Counted from the stretch's first letter, positions 1 to 4,490 are shown. The stretch is 5,430 nt of DNA from Chloroflexota bacterium (GCA_030666985.1 DAOUWT010000193.1:1-5430), one strand, 5' to 3'. The notes: generated by a model from the sequence alone, not told the origin. Translations and numbers: made by a program.

Positions 1-3
1 AAT

Positions 4-705
4 TTAGAAATCAGCTGCAAAGTCAGGGTCTGGTTCTGGGATGTCTTCAACAGCAAGGACGGCGCCACCAGGAGCGGCCTGGTTATACGCTTGTCCCTTC
101 AAGTGACCATTGATGGCAATGGCATAAGCATAGGTGAAGAGAGCACCAATTACACAAGCAATCACGCCCAGGGAGCTGATAAATCCTGCCACCAAACCAC
201 CAAGCAACACCAGGGCATAGGCGCCAAAATCAGCCCGCACAAGACCGAATACGTCACCAAAGCTGAAAGCTGCTTTCAGTTCATCTTTAGCAGCAAAGTT
301 GCCGATTGCGGCCGGTATGATAAACCCTGCAAAAATGGCATAAAGCAAGGTTAAACATCCAAAACAAGCCGTCAGGACAGATAAAGCCACTACAATGGCA
401 TCATCCCCCTGATCCATAAAGGGGATGACGACTACATTACATCCCTGAACAAGGATCACGGGCAACACATAAACAAAACCAATCACAAAAACTTGTAAAC
501 CATTCATCAAATGCCCGCCGAAATCGCTCCAATCGGGCAAGGGTTCAGAATCATGACGAATCACTCGCCGGGTGATTTCGAAACCCCATCCGAGCAAGAG
601 TAATTGCCCTAGCACAGGGATCAAGGAGATTAAAGCTGCTATCCCTATTTTTTTCAACCACTCATCATCCTCGAAAACAAATGAAAAAGCCTTTCCAAAG
701 TCCAT
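4..705 (-). CDS. DUF4013 family membrane protein
   Basis: A 233-residue integral membrane protein of unknown function. The hydrophobic stretches are roughly residues 20-42, 66-96, 103-137 and 160-198, separated by short polar loops, which suggests a multi-pass inner-membrane protein. The loop after the first segment (residues 43-64: basic ITRRVIRH, then PLPDWSDFG) is the recognisable DUF4013 signature, in which a basic stretch is followed by a P-L-P-x-W-x-D-F motif. The C-terminus is an acidic, proline-containing tail (EDIPEPDPDFAADF). There is no signal peptide beyond the first membrane segment. The start is supported by a strong AAAGGAGG site 5 nt upstream (plus-strand 711-718), and the gene ends in TAA at 4-6. 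It is transcribed away from everything else in the window and is probably functionally unrelated to the operon at 2243-5367. The family call is by motif recognition; no biochemical role is known to me. Confidence 0.85.
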   Translation of the reverse strand: MDFGKAFSFVFEDDEWLKKIGIAALISLIPVLGQLLLLGWGFEITRRVIRHDSEPLPDWSDFGGHLMNGLQVFVIGFVYVLPVILVQGCNVVVIPFMDQGDDAIVVALSVLTACFGCLTLLYAIFAGFIIPAAIGNFAAKDELKAAFSFGDVFGLVRADFGAYALVLLGGLVAGFISSLGVIACVIGALFTYAYAIAINGHLKGQAYNQAAPGGAVLAVEDIPEPDPDFAADF

Positions 706-802
706 TTCTTCCTCCTTTATAAATTTGAATACCGTAAATCAGGGAAATCTCGACTCAGATAAAAAAAAGCGTGTTATTGACCTATGAGTCTTACACTGCT
801 TA

Positions 803-808
803 ATCATA
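803..808 (-). promoter_or_regulatory. weak extended -10 promoter candidate for the DUF4013 gene
   Basis: On the minus strand this hexamer reads TATGAT and is preceded by TGG, which matches an extended -10 element (TGn-TATAAT-like). Transcription would start near 796, giving a leader of about 90 nt before the ATG at 705. No good -35 hexamer lies at the expected distance, so this is a candidate only. Confidence 0.25.
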
Positions 809-865
809 CCATGGTTTTATCAATTAGGAAGTTGCAAAATTCAAATCATCTCATTTTGCTCAGAG

Positions 866-1035
866 GCGTGTCATTCTGAGGGTGGTTTGTACCCGAAGAA
901 TCCCCCCCTGCGGAGTTGGAGACTCTTCGGGGTATCCGTTCACGCCCCCCTCAATCCCCCCAACTTTGGGGGGAAGGCTGACACCCCCAGGCTTGTCCTG
1001 AACGTGTGAAGGAACTGGGCCGGGGGGCAGAGCGA
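866..1035. repeat. GC-rich palindromic intergenic repeat block
   Basis: No credible gene is seen between 706 and 1290. This part of the gap is built of G- and C-runs with several inverted repeats. TACCCGAAGA (890-899) faces TCTTCGGGGTA (924-934), complementary apart from one extra base. TCCCCCCAA (955-963) faces TTGGGGGGA (966-974), a perfect 9-bp match. The phrase GTCATTCTGAG followed by CGAAGAATC resembles dispersed noncoding repeats that I associate with Chloroflexota and some other genomes. This is most likely decayed dispersed repeat DNA. It could also insulate transcription between the divergent DUF4013 and DUF1444 genes. Family membership is recalled from pattern, not searched. Confidence 0.5.
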
Positions 1036-1060
1036 GCGGGATAATTACTTTATCGAATTA

Positions 1061-1069
1061 TGCTACAAT
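1061..1069 (+). promoter_or_regulatory. weak extended -10 promoter candidate for the DUF1444 gene
   Basis: TGC-TACAAT matches an extended -10 element (TGn followed by a TATAAT-like hexamer). The sequence 17 bp upstream (ATAATT, 1041-1046) is a poor -35 box. If used, the transcript would begin near 1076 and carry a leader of about 215 nt that includes the heptamer array. It is the best promoter-like string I find in the gap, but the evidence is thin. Confidence 0.25.
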
Positions 1070-1213
1070 ATCTACAGCTAAACCAATGATCAAACTTTCG
1101 TGGAATGGTTCATAATTAAGTTCGACTTTGGGTACACGAAGTGGCCAACCGCATTGGCGGCATAATCGGGCAAAACACTATGTACCAAATGGGTGCATAC
1201 CGTGCGCAAAGCG

Positions 1214-1269
1214 ACGCAACACGCATCACGCTTCACTCATCACGCTTCACGCACCACGCATCACGCAAC
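1214..1269. repeat. tandem 7-bp repeat array, eight units (consensus ACGCWTC)
   Basis: Eight contiguous heptamers fill exactly 56 bp: ACGCAAC, ACGCATC, ACGCTTC, ACTCATC, ACGCTTC, ACGCACC, ACGCATC, ACGCAAC. The period is strictly 7 bp, and variation is concentrated at the fifth and sixth bases. The array ends 12 bp before the ribosome binding site of the DUF1444 gene. It has no spacer/repeat alternation, so it is not CRISPR. It belongs to the same style of repeat as the strings at 2091-2126, 3209-3245 and 4424-4490. Confidence 0.85.
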
Positions 1270-1290
1270 TATTCTTAACACAGGAGACCC

Positions 1291-2088
1291 ATGTCTTTAC
1301 TCAATAAAAAATCATTCGAGGCCCACTTCGCAGCCATTACCCGTAAAGCCGGTTTCGAAGTCGAGAATCACAACAGACTTAAACTCAATGTCATCGTACA
1401 CGGGCAATCTATGCGCGTTGATCTGAAACAGATTTATCAAATCTATAAGAAGATGCCCGACCGTTTAGATGATCTGGAGCAGGCGCACCTGAACGCACTC
1501 GGCCAAGTGCCCCAACTTTCACCGGCGCCAACCGAAAAAGAGGCTGCCGAGTCCCTGCTGCCCATGCTCCAGCACAAGCAGTGGATCAAAGGAATAGAAA
1601 AAAGAGATATCCCAGTACCGGTGCATCAGCATTTTATCCCCGATGTAGTCATCGCGTATGTGTTTGATTTTCCTGATCGTAGAGCATACGTCAACAAAAC
1701 TATGGTACCCGAATTTGTCGACCAAATAGACGAATTTCACCAGTACGCCTTAGAGAATTTACGCAAACGCACCACAAGCAAGGATTACGAAACCCATGGG
1801 CTGGGGGATACCACAATAATTGCCTGCGAAACCGATGATGGCTTCGCGGCGACCCGCATTCTCCTGCCCGACTTGATGGAAACTTGGGCGAAACGTATCC
1901 CAGGACGGATGCTGTTGGGCATTCCCAATCGCGATTTCCTGATCGCATTCAGCGACCGCGACCCAAACCATGTAGCCACGATGGCACAGCAAATACGCCG
2001 AGACACTAAAAAACGTGAGTACCCTCTGAGCGGGAATCTGCTCCTGTGGGAAAATGGGCGAGTGAGGGAATATCAGCCAAAGCACTAA
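1291..2088 (+). CDS. DUF1444 (YtpQ/UPF0354-like) family protein
   Basis: A soluble protein of 265 residues with no signal peptide or membrane segment. Length and overall composition fit the DUF1444 family (Bacillus YtpQ and relatives). The N-terminal third is charged and helical, with a linker around residues 73-85 rich in Pro, Ala and Thr (PQLSPAPTEKEAA). The middle has the block VPVHQHFIPDVVIAYVFDFPDRRAYVN (in two parts, about residues 109-135), and the C-terminal half carries GMLLGIPNRDFLIAFSDRD-like sequence (about 205-224), where family members share an N-R-D-x-L-x-x-F-x-D pattern. The start ATG has AGGAG at 1282-1286, 4 nt upstream. The gene ends in TAA just before a heptamer repeat. 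The PadR operon downstream has its own promoter, so this gene is probably a separate unit. No catalytic residues are evident and the family's function is unknown to me. Confidence 0.8.
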   Translation: MSLLNKKSFEAHFAAITRKAGFEVENHNRLKLNVIVHGQSMRVDLKQIYQIYKKMPDRLDDLEQAHLNALGQVPQLSPAPTEKEAAESLLPMLQHKQWIKGIEKRDIPVPVHQHFIPDVVIAYVFDFPDRRAYVNKTMVPEFVDQIDEFHQYALENLRKRTTSKDYETHGLGDTTIIACETDDGFAATRILLPDLMETWAKRIPGRMLLGIPNRDFLIAFSDRDPNHVATMAQQIRRDTKKREYPLSGNLLLWENGRVREYQPKH

Positions 2089-2090
2089 AA

Positions 2091-2126
2091 CGTGAGGCGT
2101 GAAAACGTGAAACGTGAGGTGTGATT
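2091..2126. repeat. short 7-bp repeat string (CGTGAAA/CGTGAGG)
   Basis: Starting two bases after the DUF1444 stop codon, the DNA reads CGTGAGG, CGTGAAAA (one extra base), CGTGAAA, CGTGAGG, TGTGATT. It is the reverse-complement form of the CACGTTT/TACGTTT strings found at 3209-3245 and 4453-4490. It has no stem plus U-run, so it does not look like an intrinsic terminator. Confidence 0.7.
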
Positions 2127-2161
2127 TGACACCGCCATTAGACCCTCCTGAGATTCACAGT

Positions 2162-2187
2162 GACTGTTTGTCTATTGACAAATAGTC
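2162..2187. promoter_or_regulatory. candidate PadR operator: 26-bp inverted repeat over the -35 box
   Basis: The left arm GACTGTTTGTC (2162-2172) and right arm GACAAATAGTC (2177-2187) are complementary at 10 of 11 positions around a 4-bp centre, TATT. The right arm and centre contain the -35 hexamer TTGACA (2175-2180). A protein bound here would block RNA polymerase. The first gene downstream encodes a PadR-type winged-helix protein, and PadR proteins bind such palindromes as dimers and often repress their own promoter, so autoregulation is the simplest reading. A short direct repeat, GTCTAT (2170-2175 and 2185-2190), overlaps it. Confidence 0.65.
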
Positions 2188-2203
2188 TATAGTGCGTTAT
2201 ACT
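2175..2203 (+). promoter_or_regulatory. sigma70-type promoter of the PadR operon
   Basis: A perfect -35 hexamer TTGACA (2175-2180) and a -10 hexamer TATACT (2198-2203) are separated by the optimal 17 bp. Transcription would begin near 2210, leaving a leader of about 33 nt before the ATG at 2243. It is the strongest promoter match in the window and overlaps the inverted repeat at 2162-2187. Confidence 0.75.
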
Positions 2204-2242
2204 CTAGTCCAGTTGACCTTACATTGCTTCAAAGGAAAAAAC

Positions 2243-2638
2243 ATGCCAGGTGGAGGCGGAGGTAGAGGCAGGGGGGGCGGAGGCGGAAGGCATCGGGGAA
2301 GGGGACGCCAGCGCCGGAGAGTGAGAGGCTTTTTGAAACCTTGTTTGCTTGTAATCCTCTCACAAGAAGAAGGACACGGATACAGCCTCTTAGATCAATT
2401 AGGCAAATTCGGCTTCGATAGCGAACGCTCTGATCCTAGTTTGGTATACCGTGCCCTGCGCGATATGGAAGACGCTGGCTGGATAGAATCTCATTGGGAT
2501 GACGATAGTCAGGGCCCCAAGCGGCGCGTTTATCAAATTTTGCCGGAGGGCAAAGCTCATCTGACAGAATGGGTCGGTGATTTACGCAACGTCCGCGATG
2601 AAATAAGTAGCTTATTGGAAACCTATGAAGAAGTGTAG
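2243..2638 (+). CDS. PadR family transcriptional regulator with Gly/Arg-rich N-terminus
   Basis: A 131-residue DNA-binding protein. Residues 1-29 are a low-complexity basic tail (MPGGGGGRGRGGGGG, then RHRGRGRQRRRVRG). Residues 30-110 form the PadR winged helix: FLKPCLLVILSQEEGHGYSL (first helix and the typical G-H-G-Y turn), then SDPSLVYRALRDMEDAGWIE (recognition helix, with the family's P-S-x-V-Y-R-x-L-x-x-M/L-E pattern), then the wing GPKRRVYQILPEGKAHL. The remaining residues form a short helical tail probably used for dimerisation. The start at 2243 is chosen because AAAGGA lies 6 nt upstream (2231-2236). The frame is open further upstream to 2192, but an ATG there would lie inside the promoter, before the predicted transcript start. 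It is the first gene of the operon and the ferredoxin gene follows after 18 bp. It probably represses its own operon; the inducer is unknown. Confidence 0.9.
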   Translation: MPGGGGGRGRGGGGGRHRGRGRQRRRVRGFLKPCLLVILSQEEGHGYSLLDQLGKFGFDSERSDPSLVYRALRDMEDAGWIESHWDDDSQGPKRRVYQILPEGKAHLTEWVGDLRNVRDEISSLLETYEEV

Positions 2639-2656
2639 CCAAAGAGGTGATTTTAA

Positions 2657-3196
2657 GTGATTTATATTGATAGCCAGCGATGTGATGGTTGCGGCATCTG
2701 TTTGGATACCTGTCCAACTGGCGCGATCGTTTTGCGCGACAATATAGCCTTCATCGAACAAGACTTGTGTGAAGAATGTCAGGTATGTCTGGATAAATGC
2801 CCTCGTGGCGCAATTTTGTTGTCAGAGGCGTTTGACGTTGCCGAAGCGCGGCCTTTGTCGACTGTGCCCGCCTCTAAAGTTGAAATACTTCCCCCGGCGC
2901 CGAAGGCAAAACCCGTTGCTACTTCCCTGGGAGCTTCCGTTGGGGCCGCGATCGTTGAAGTTTTGCCGCGTTTAGCATCCCTAGTGGTGGATTGGTTAGA
3001 ACGCCGCCCCCGCTCTATAGAAACCTCAACCCAGGACGCCAATCAAATCTCATCGCCTGACCGCACCACCCAACGAGGCACTGGGCGCGGGCAAGGGCAA
3101 GGAAAAGGTCGTGGCCAAGGGCGTGGAAGAGGACAAGGAGGAGGACGTGGAAGTGGCCGTGGAAAGCGCCAACAACAGCGGAGTAACCGTCGTTAA
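2657..3196 (+). CDS. 2x[4Fe-4S] ferredoxin-like protein with Gly/Arg-rich C-terminal tail
   Basis: A 179-residue predicted iron-sulfur protein. Residues 1-55 are a bacterial-type ferredoxin domain with two full cluster motifs: C9-x2-C12-x2-C15-x3-C19-P and C38-x2-C41-x2-C44-x3-C48-P. They should bind two [4Fe-4S] clusters for electron transfer. Residues 56-86 are a Pro/Ala-rich linker. Residues 87-117 (VATSLGASVGAAIVEVLPRL, then ASLVVDWLERR) form a hydrophobic, possibly amphipathic helix that could touch a membrane or a partner. Residues 140-179 are a basic tail made of GRGQG-like repeats ending in KRQQQRSNRR. The start is GTG, supported by GAGGTGA (2644-2650) 6 nt upstream, and the position of the first Cys close to the N-terminus fits ferredoxins. 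It lies 18 bp after the PadR gene, so it is almost certainly co-transcribed. The tail resembles segments in the PadR, DUF5320 and zinc-ribbon proteins beside it. The exact partner is unknown. Confidence 0.88.
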   Translation: MIYIDSQRCDGCGICLDTCPTGAIVLRDNIAFIEQDLCEECQVCLDKCPRGAILLSEAFDVAEARPLSTVPASKVEILPPAPKAKPVATSLGASVGAAIVEVLPRLASLVVDWLERRPRSIETSTQDANQISSPDRTTQRGTGRGQGQGKGRGQGRGRGQGGGRGSGRGKRQQQRSNRR

Positions 3197-3208
3197 TTCA
3201 CCAAAACT

Positions 3209-3245
3209 CACGTCTTCACGTTTTACGTTTTTACGTTTCACTTTT
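3209..3245. repeat. 7-bp repeat string (CACGTTT/TACGTTT)
   Basis: Between the ferredoxin stop codon and the DUF5320 ribosome binding site the DNA reads CACGTCT, T, CACGTTT, TACGTTT, T, TACGTTT, CACTTTT. The 15-bp phrase TCACGTTTTACGTTT (3216-3230) recurs exactly at 4459-4473 in the spacer before the MinD-like gene. The junction is only 68 bp, so the repeat fills over half of it. Confidence 0.75.
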
Positions 3246-3264
3246 AGTTTAAAGGAGGCATAAA

Positions 3265-3612
3265 ATGCCATTCGGAGATAGAACAGGACCTCAAGGACAA
3301 GGACCCATGACAGGGCGCGGAGCGGGTTATTGCTCCGGAGTAACTAATGCCCCCGGCTTTGCCACCGCTCCAGGCCGTGGATTTGGGCGTGGCGGCGCAG
3401 GTTTTGGCCGTGGATTTGGACGTGGGGCTGGCTTCGGGCGCGGACGTGGCGGTTGGGGACAAGGCGGGGTTTACCCGGCTTATCCTGCTCAACCCTACGC
3501 CCCGGCCCCCTATACGCCAGAGCAAGAAGTAAGTACTCTCAAAGCTCAAGCCGCGCAATTACAAAACACTCTCCAGCGCATCAATGAGCGACTCGACGAA
3601 CTGGAGAAATAA
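3265..3612 (+). CDS. DUF5320 family Gly/Arg-rich protein with C-terminal coiled coil
   Basis: A 115-residue small protein of unknown function. Residues 1-23 (MPFGDRTGPQGQGPMTGRGA, then GYC) match the DUF5320 signature, G-D-x-T-G-P-x-G-x-G-P-M-T-G-R-x-x-G-Y-C, with a single conserved Cys at 23. Residues 37-68 are Gly/Phe/Arg repeats (GRGFGRG, GAGFGRGFGRG). Residues 69-84 are Pro/Tyr-rich. Residues 85-115 are a heptad-like helix (EVSTLKAQAAQLQNTLQRIN, then ERLDELEK) expected to form a coiled coil, hence a dimer or larger oligomer. AAAGGAGG at 3251-3258, 6 nt before the ATG, is a strong ribosome binding site. DUF5320 genes are commonly found beside NifX-like and MinD-like ATPase genes in anaerobes, as here; the role is not established. 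The Gly/Arg part is similar in composition to tails of the neighbouring proteins. Confidence 0.88.
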   Translation: MPFGDRTGPQGQGPMTGRGAGYCSGVTNAPGFATAPGRGFGRGGAGFGRGFGRGAGFGRGRGGWGQGGVYPAYPAQPYAPAPYTPEQEVSTLKAQAAQLQNTLQRINERLDELEK

Positions 3613-3625
3613 GAAAAAGGTAACC

Positions 3626-3773
3626 GGTATATTGGGAAATTGGTAAACCAGTAGACTGGGAATCTATCCATTTACCAATGTACCAATGTACCAATGTACC
3701 AATATACCAACTTACCAATGTACCAATATACCAACTTACCAATATACCAATTTACCAACCCCTAATATACCAA
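3626..3773. repeat. octamer (NNTACCAA) tandem array with flanking inverted repeat
   Basis: Eleven contiguous 8-bp units of the form NNTACCAA run from 3671 to 3758, with a twelfth (TATACCAA) at 3766-3773. Prefix order is TT, TG, TG, TG, TA, CT, TG, TA, CT, TA, TT. The 24 bp at 3695-3718 (TG-TA-CT units) are repeated exactly at 3719-3742, showing higher-order duplication. Upstream, GGTATATT (3626-3633) and TTGGTAAA (3640-3647) are the reverse complements of AATATACC (3764-3771) and TTTACCAA (3751-3758), so the two ends of the block could pair into a long interrupted stem enclosing the array. It fills most of the 180-bp gap between the DUF5320 and zinc-ribbon genes. No start codon with a ribosome binding site makes a plausible gene of it. 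Confidence 0.85.
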
Positions 3774-3778
3774 CCTAC

Positions 3779-3787
3779 AGGAGGTGA
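3779..3787 (+). promoter_or_regulatory. strong ribosome binding site that sets the zinc-ribbon start
   Basis: AGGAGGTGA is a full anti-16S match, ending 5 nt before the ATG at 3793. An in-frame GTG at 3784 lies inside this site and is therefore unlikely to be the start. Confidence 0.8.
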
Positions 3788-3792
3788 GCGTT

Positions 3793-3993
3793 ATGGGACG
3801 AGGAAAAGGCGGAGGTCAAGGCGGTGGACGCGGTCAAGGCCGCGGCCCCGGTCGTATGGGCGGCTCTAAATCTGCCGGCCCCAGTGGAAACTGTATTTGC
3901 CCCAACTGCGGGCATAAAGCCAGTCACAAAGTTGGGCAGCCATGCTATGATATGAAATGCCCTAAGTGCGGCGCGCAAATGACGCGCGAGTAG
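3793..3993 (+). CDS. small Gly/Arg-rich zinc-ribbon protein
   Basis: A 66-residue protein. Residues 1-24 are a basic Gly-rich tail (MGRGKGGGQGGGRGQGRGPG, then RMGG). Residues 34-66 hold a compact Cys module: C34-x-C36-x2-C39-G, H45, a G-x-P-C51 turn, then C56-x2-C59-G. Four of these Cys (C36, C39, C56, C59) form two CPxCG knuckles, the usual zinc-ribbon ligands; C34, C51 and H45 are extra possible ligands. Similar PNCG...H..G.PC....CPKCG modules occur as small proteins or fused domains in anaerobes near ferredoxin, DUF5320 and NifX-like genes (recalled, not searched). It could bind zinc or an iron-sulfur cluster. The gene ends just before a 14-bp hairpin. Co-transcription with the DUF5320 gene is likely despite the 180-bp repeat gap, as no new promoter is evident. 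Confidence 0.8.
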   Translation: MGRGKGGGQGGGRGQGRGPGRMGGSKSAGPSGNCICPNCGHKASHKVGQPCYDMKCPKCGAQMTRE

Positions 3994-4000
3994 AAGACCC

Positions 4001-4035
4001 GACCCTAAAGGTCTTCAGTTTAGACCTTTAGGGTC
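4001..4035 (+). terminator. perfect 14-bp hairpin, probable terminator or processing site
   Basis: GACCCTAAAGGTCT (4001-4014) is exactly complementary to AGACCTTTAGGGTC (4022-4035) around a 7-nt loop. The sequence after the stem is TCTTTATAAAAAA, a weak U-run, so termination may be partial. It lies 7 bp after the zinc-ribbon stop codon and 22 bp before the NifX-like start. It could therefore lower expression of the last two genes, or protect the 3' end of a processed upstream transcript. An alternative 7-bp stem, GAAGACC (3993-3999) with GGTCTTC (4010-4016), shares bases with it and cannot form at the same time. Confidence 0.6.
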
Positions 4036-4057
4036 TCTTTATAAAAAAGGATAGAAC

Positions 4058-4417
4058 ATGAAACTTGCAATATCTTCATCTGATGGAAAATTCGACACAC
4101 AATTCAGCGCCCGTTTTGGGCGTTGTGATTATTTTATCTTCATTGACACCGAGACCCGCGCCTGGGAAGCAAAACCAAACCCAGCCGCTGGCGCCCGGGG
4201 AGGAGCCGGCCCTCAGGCGGTGCAATTTCTCACCAGCAACGGCGTAGAAGCCACCATCACCGGACGCTACGGCCCCAACGCTTTCTCCGCCATCCAAGCG
4301 GCTGGCATTCAAGCCTTCGAAGCCGATAGCGGAACCCCAGAAGAATTGCTCGATAAATTCTTAGCAGGCGAATTGAAGCAGGTCAACGCATCTACCGGCC
4401 CCAGCCTGCACCACTAG
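4058..4417 (+). CDS. NifX/NifB-type (Nitro_FeMo-Co, pfam02579) small protein
   Basis: A 119-residue single-domain protein of the dinitrogenase iron-molybdenum cofactor family, the fold shared by NifX, NafY, the C-terminal part of NifB, and the Desulfovibrio orange protein. Landmarks are the N-terminal strand MKLAISSSDGKFD, the FGRCDYFIFID motif (residues 20-30, normally F-G-R-A/C-x-Y-F), the Gly-rich turn GARGGAGPQAVQFLTSNGVE, the strand-turn ITGRYGPNAF, and a helix from about 89 with a C-terminal extension ending LHH. The length is typical of stand-alone members. Such proteins bind or carry metal-sulfur clusters. C23 and the C-terminal His pair are possible ligands, but this is inference. 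AAGGA (4047-4051) lies 6 nt before the ATG. No nif structural genes are visible, so a role in nitrogen fixation should not be assumed; the neighbouring MinD-like ATPase suggests cluster assembly or transfer. Confidence 0.9.
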   Translation: MKLAISSSDGKFDTQFSARFGRCDYFIFIDTETRAWEAKPNPAAGARGGAGPQAVQFLTSNGVEATITGRYGPNAFSAIQAAGIQAFEADSGTPEELLDKFLAGELKQVNASTGPSLHH

Positions 4418-4423
4418 TGAAGA

Positions 4424-4490
4424 CGTGATGAGTGACGAGTGATGCCATTCATCACGTTTCACGTTTTACGTTTCACTCTTCACTTATCAC
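4424..4490. repeat. inverted pair of 7-bp repeat strings
   Basis: Three heptamers in one orientation (CGTGATG, AGTGACG, AGTGATG; 4424-4444) are followed by six in the other (CATTCAT, CACGTTT, CACGTTT, TACGTTT, CACTCTT, CACTTAT; 4446-4487) and a final CAC. The two halves can pair: ACGTGATG (4423-4430) with CATCACGT (4450-4457), or GTGATG (4439-4444) with CATCAC (4450-4455) around a 5-nt loop. The block fills the 89-bp gap between the NifX-like and MinD-like genes. Confidence 0.75.

Noticed and set aside
1193..1426. 77-residue plus-strand open frame spanning the first heptamer array
   Set aside because: Its residues (HASRFTHHASRTTHHAT) are repeat-derived, it lacks a ribosome binding site, and it overlaps the start of the DUF1444 gene in another frame.
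1700..2085. Minus-strand open frames opposite the DUF1444 gene
   Set aside because: These are mirror frames of a convincing plus-strand gene, with no ribosome binding sites and no recognisable domains.
2091..2150. Intrinsic terminator after the DUF1444 gene
   Set aside because: Only a weak 5-bp pairing (GGTGT with ACACC, 2118-2134) is present and no U-run follows, so I do not support a terminator here.
2192..2242. Upstream start for the PadR protein
   Set aside because: It would begin between the -35 and -10 boxes of the strong promoter, before the predicted transcript start. The ATG at 2243 has its own AAAGGA site.
3671..3758. CRISPR-like array
   Set aside because: The units are 8 bp and contiguous, with no unique spacers of 25-40 bp, and there is no cas gene in the window. 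It is a simple tandem repeat.
3678..3869. 63-residue open frame through the octamer array on the plus strand
   Set aside because: Its sequence (YQCTNVPIYQLTNVPIYQ) is a direct readout of the DNA repeat. It has no ribosome binding site and runs out of frame into the zinc-ribbon gene.
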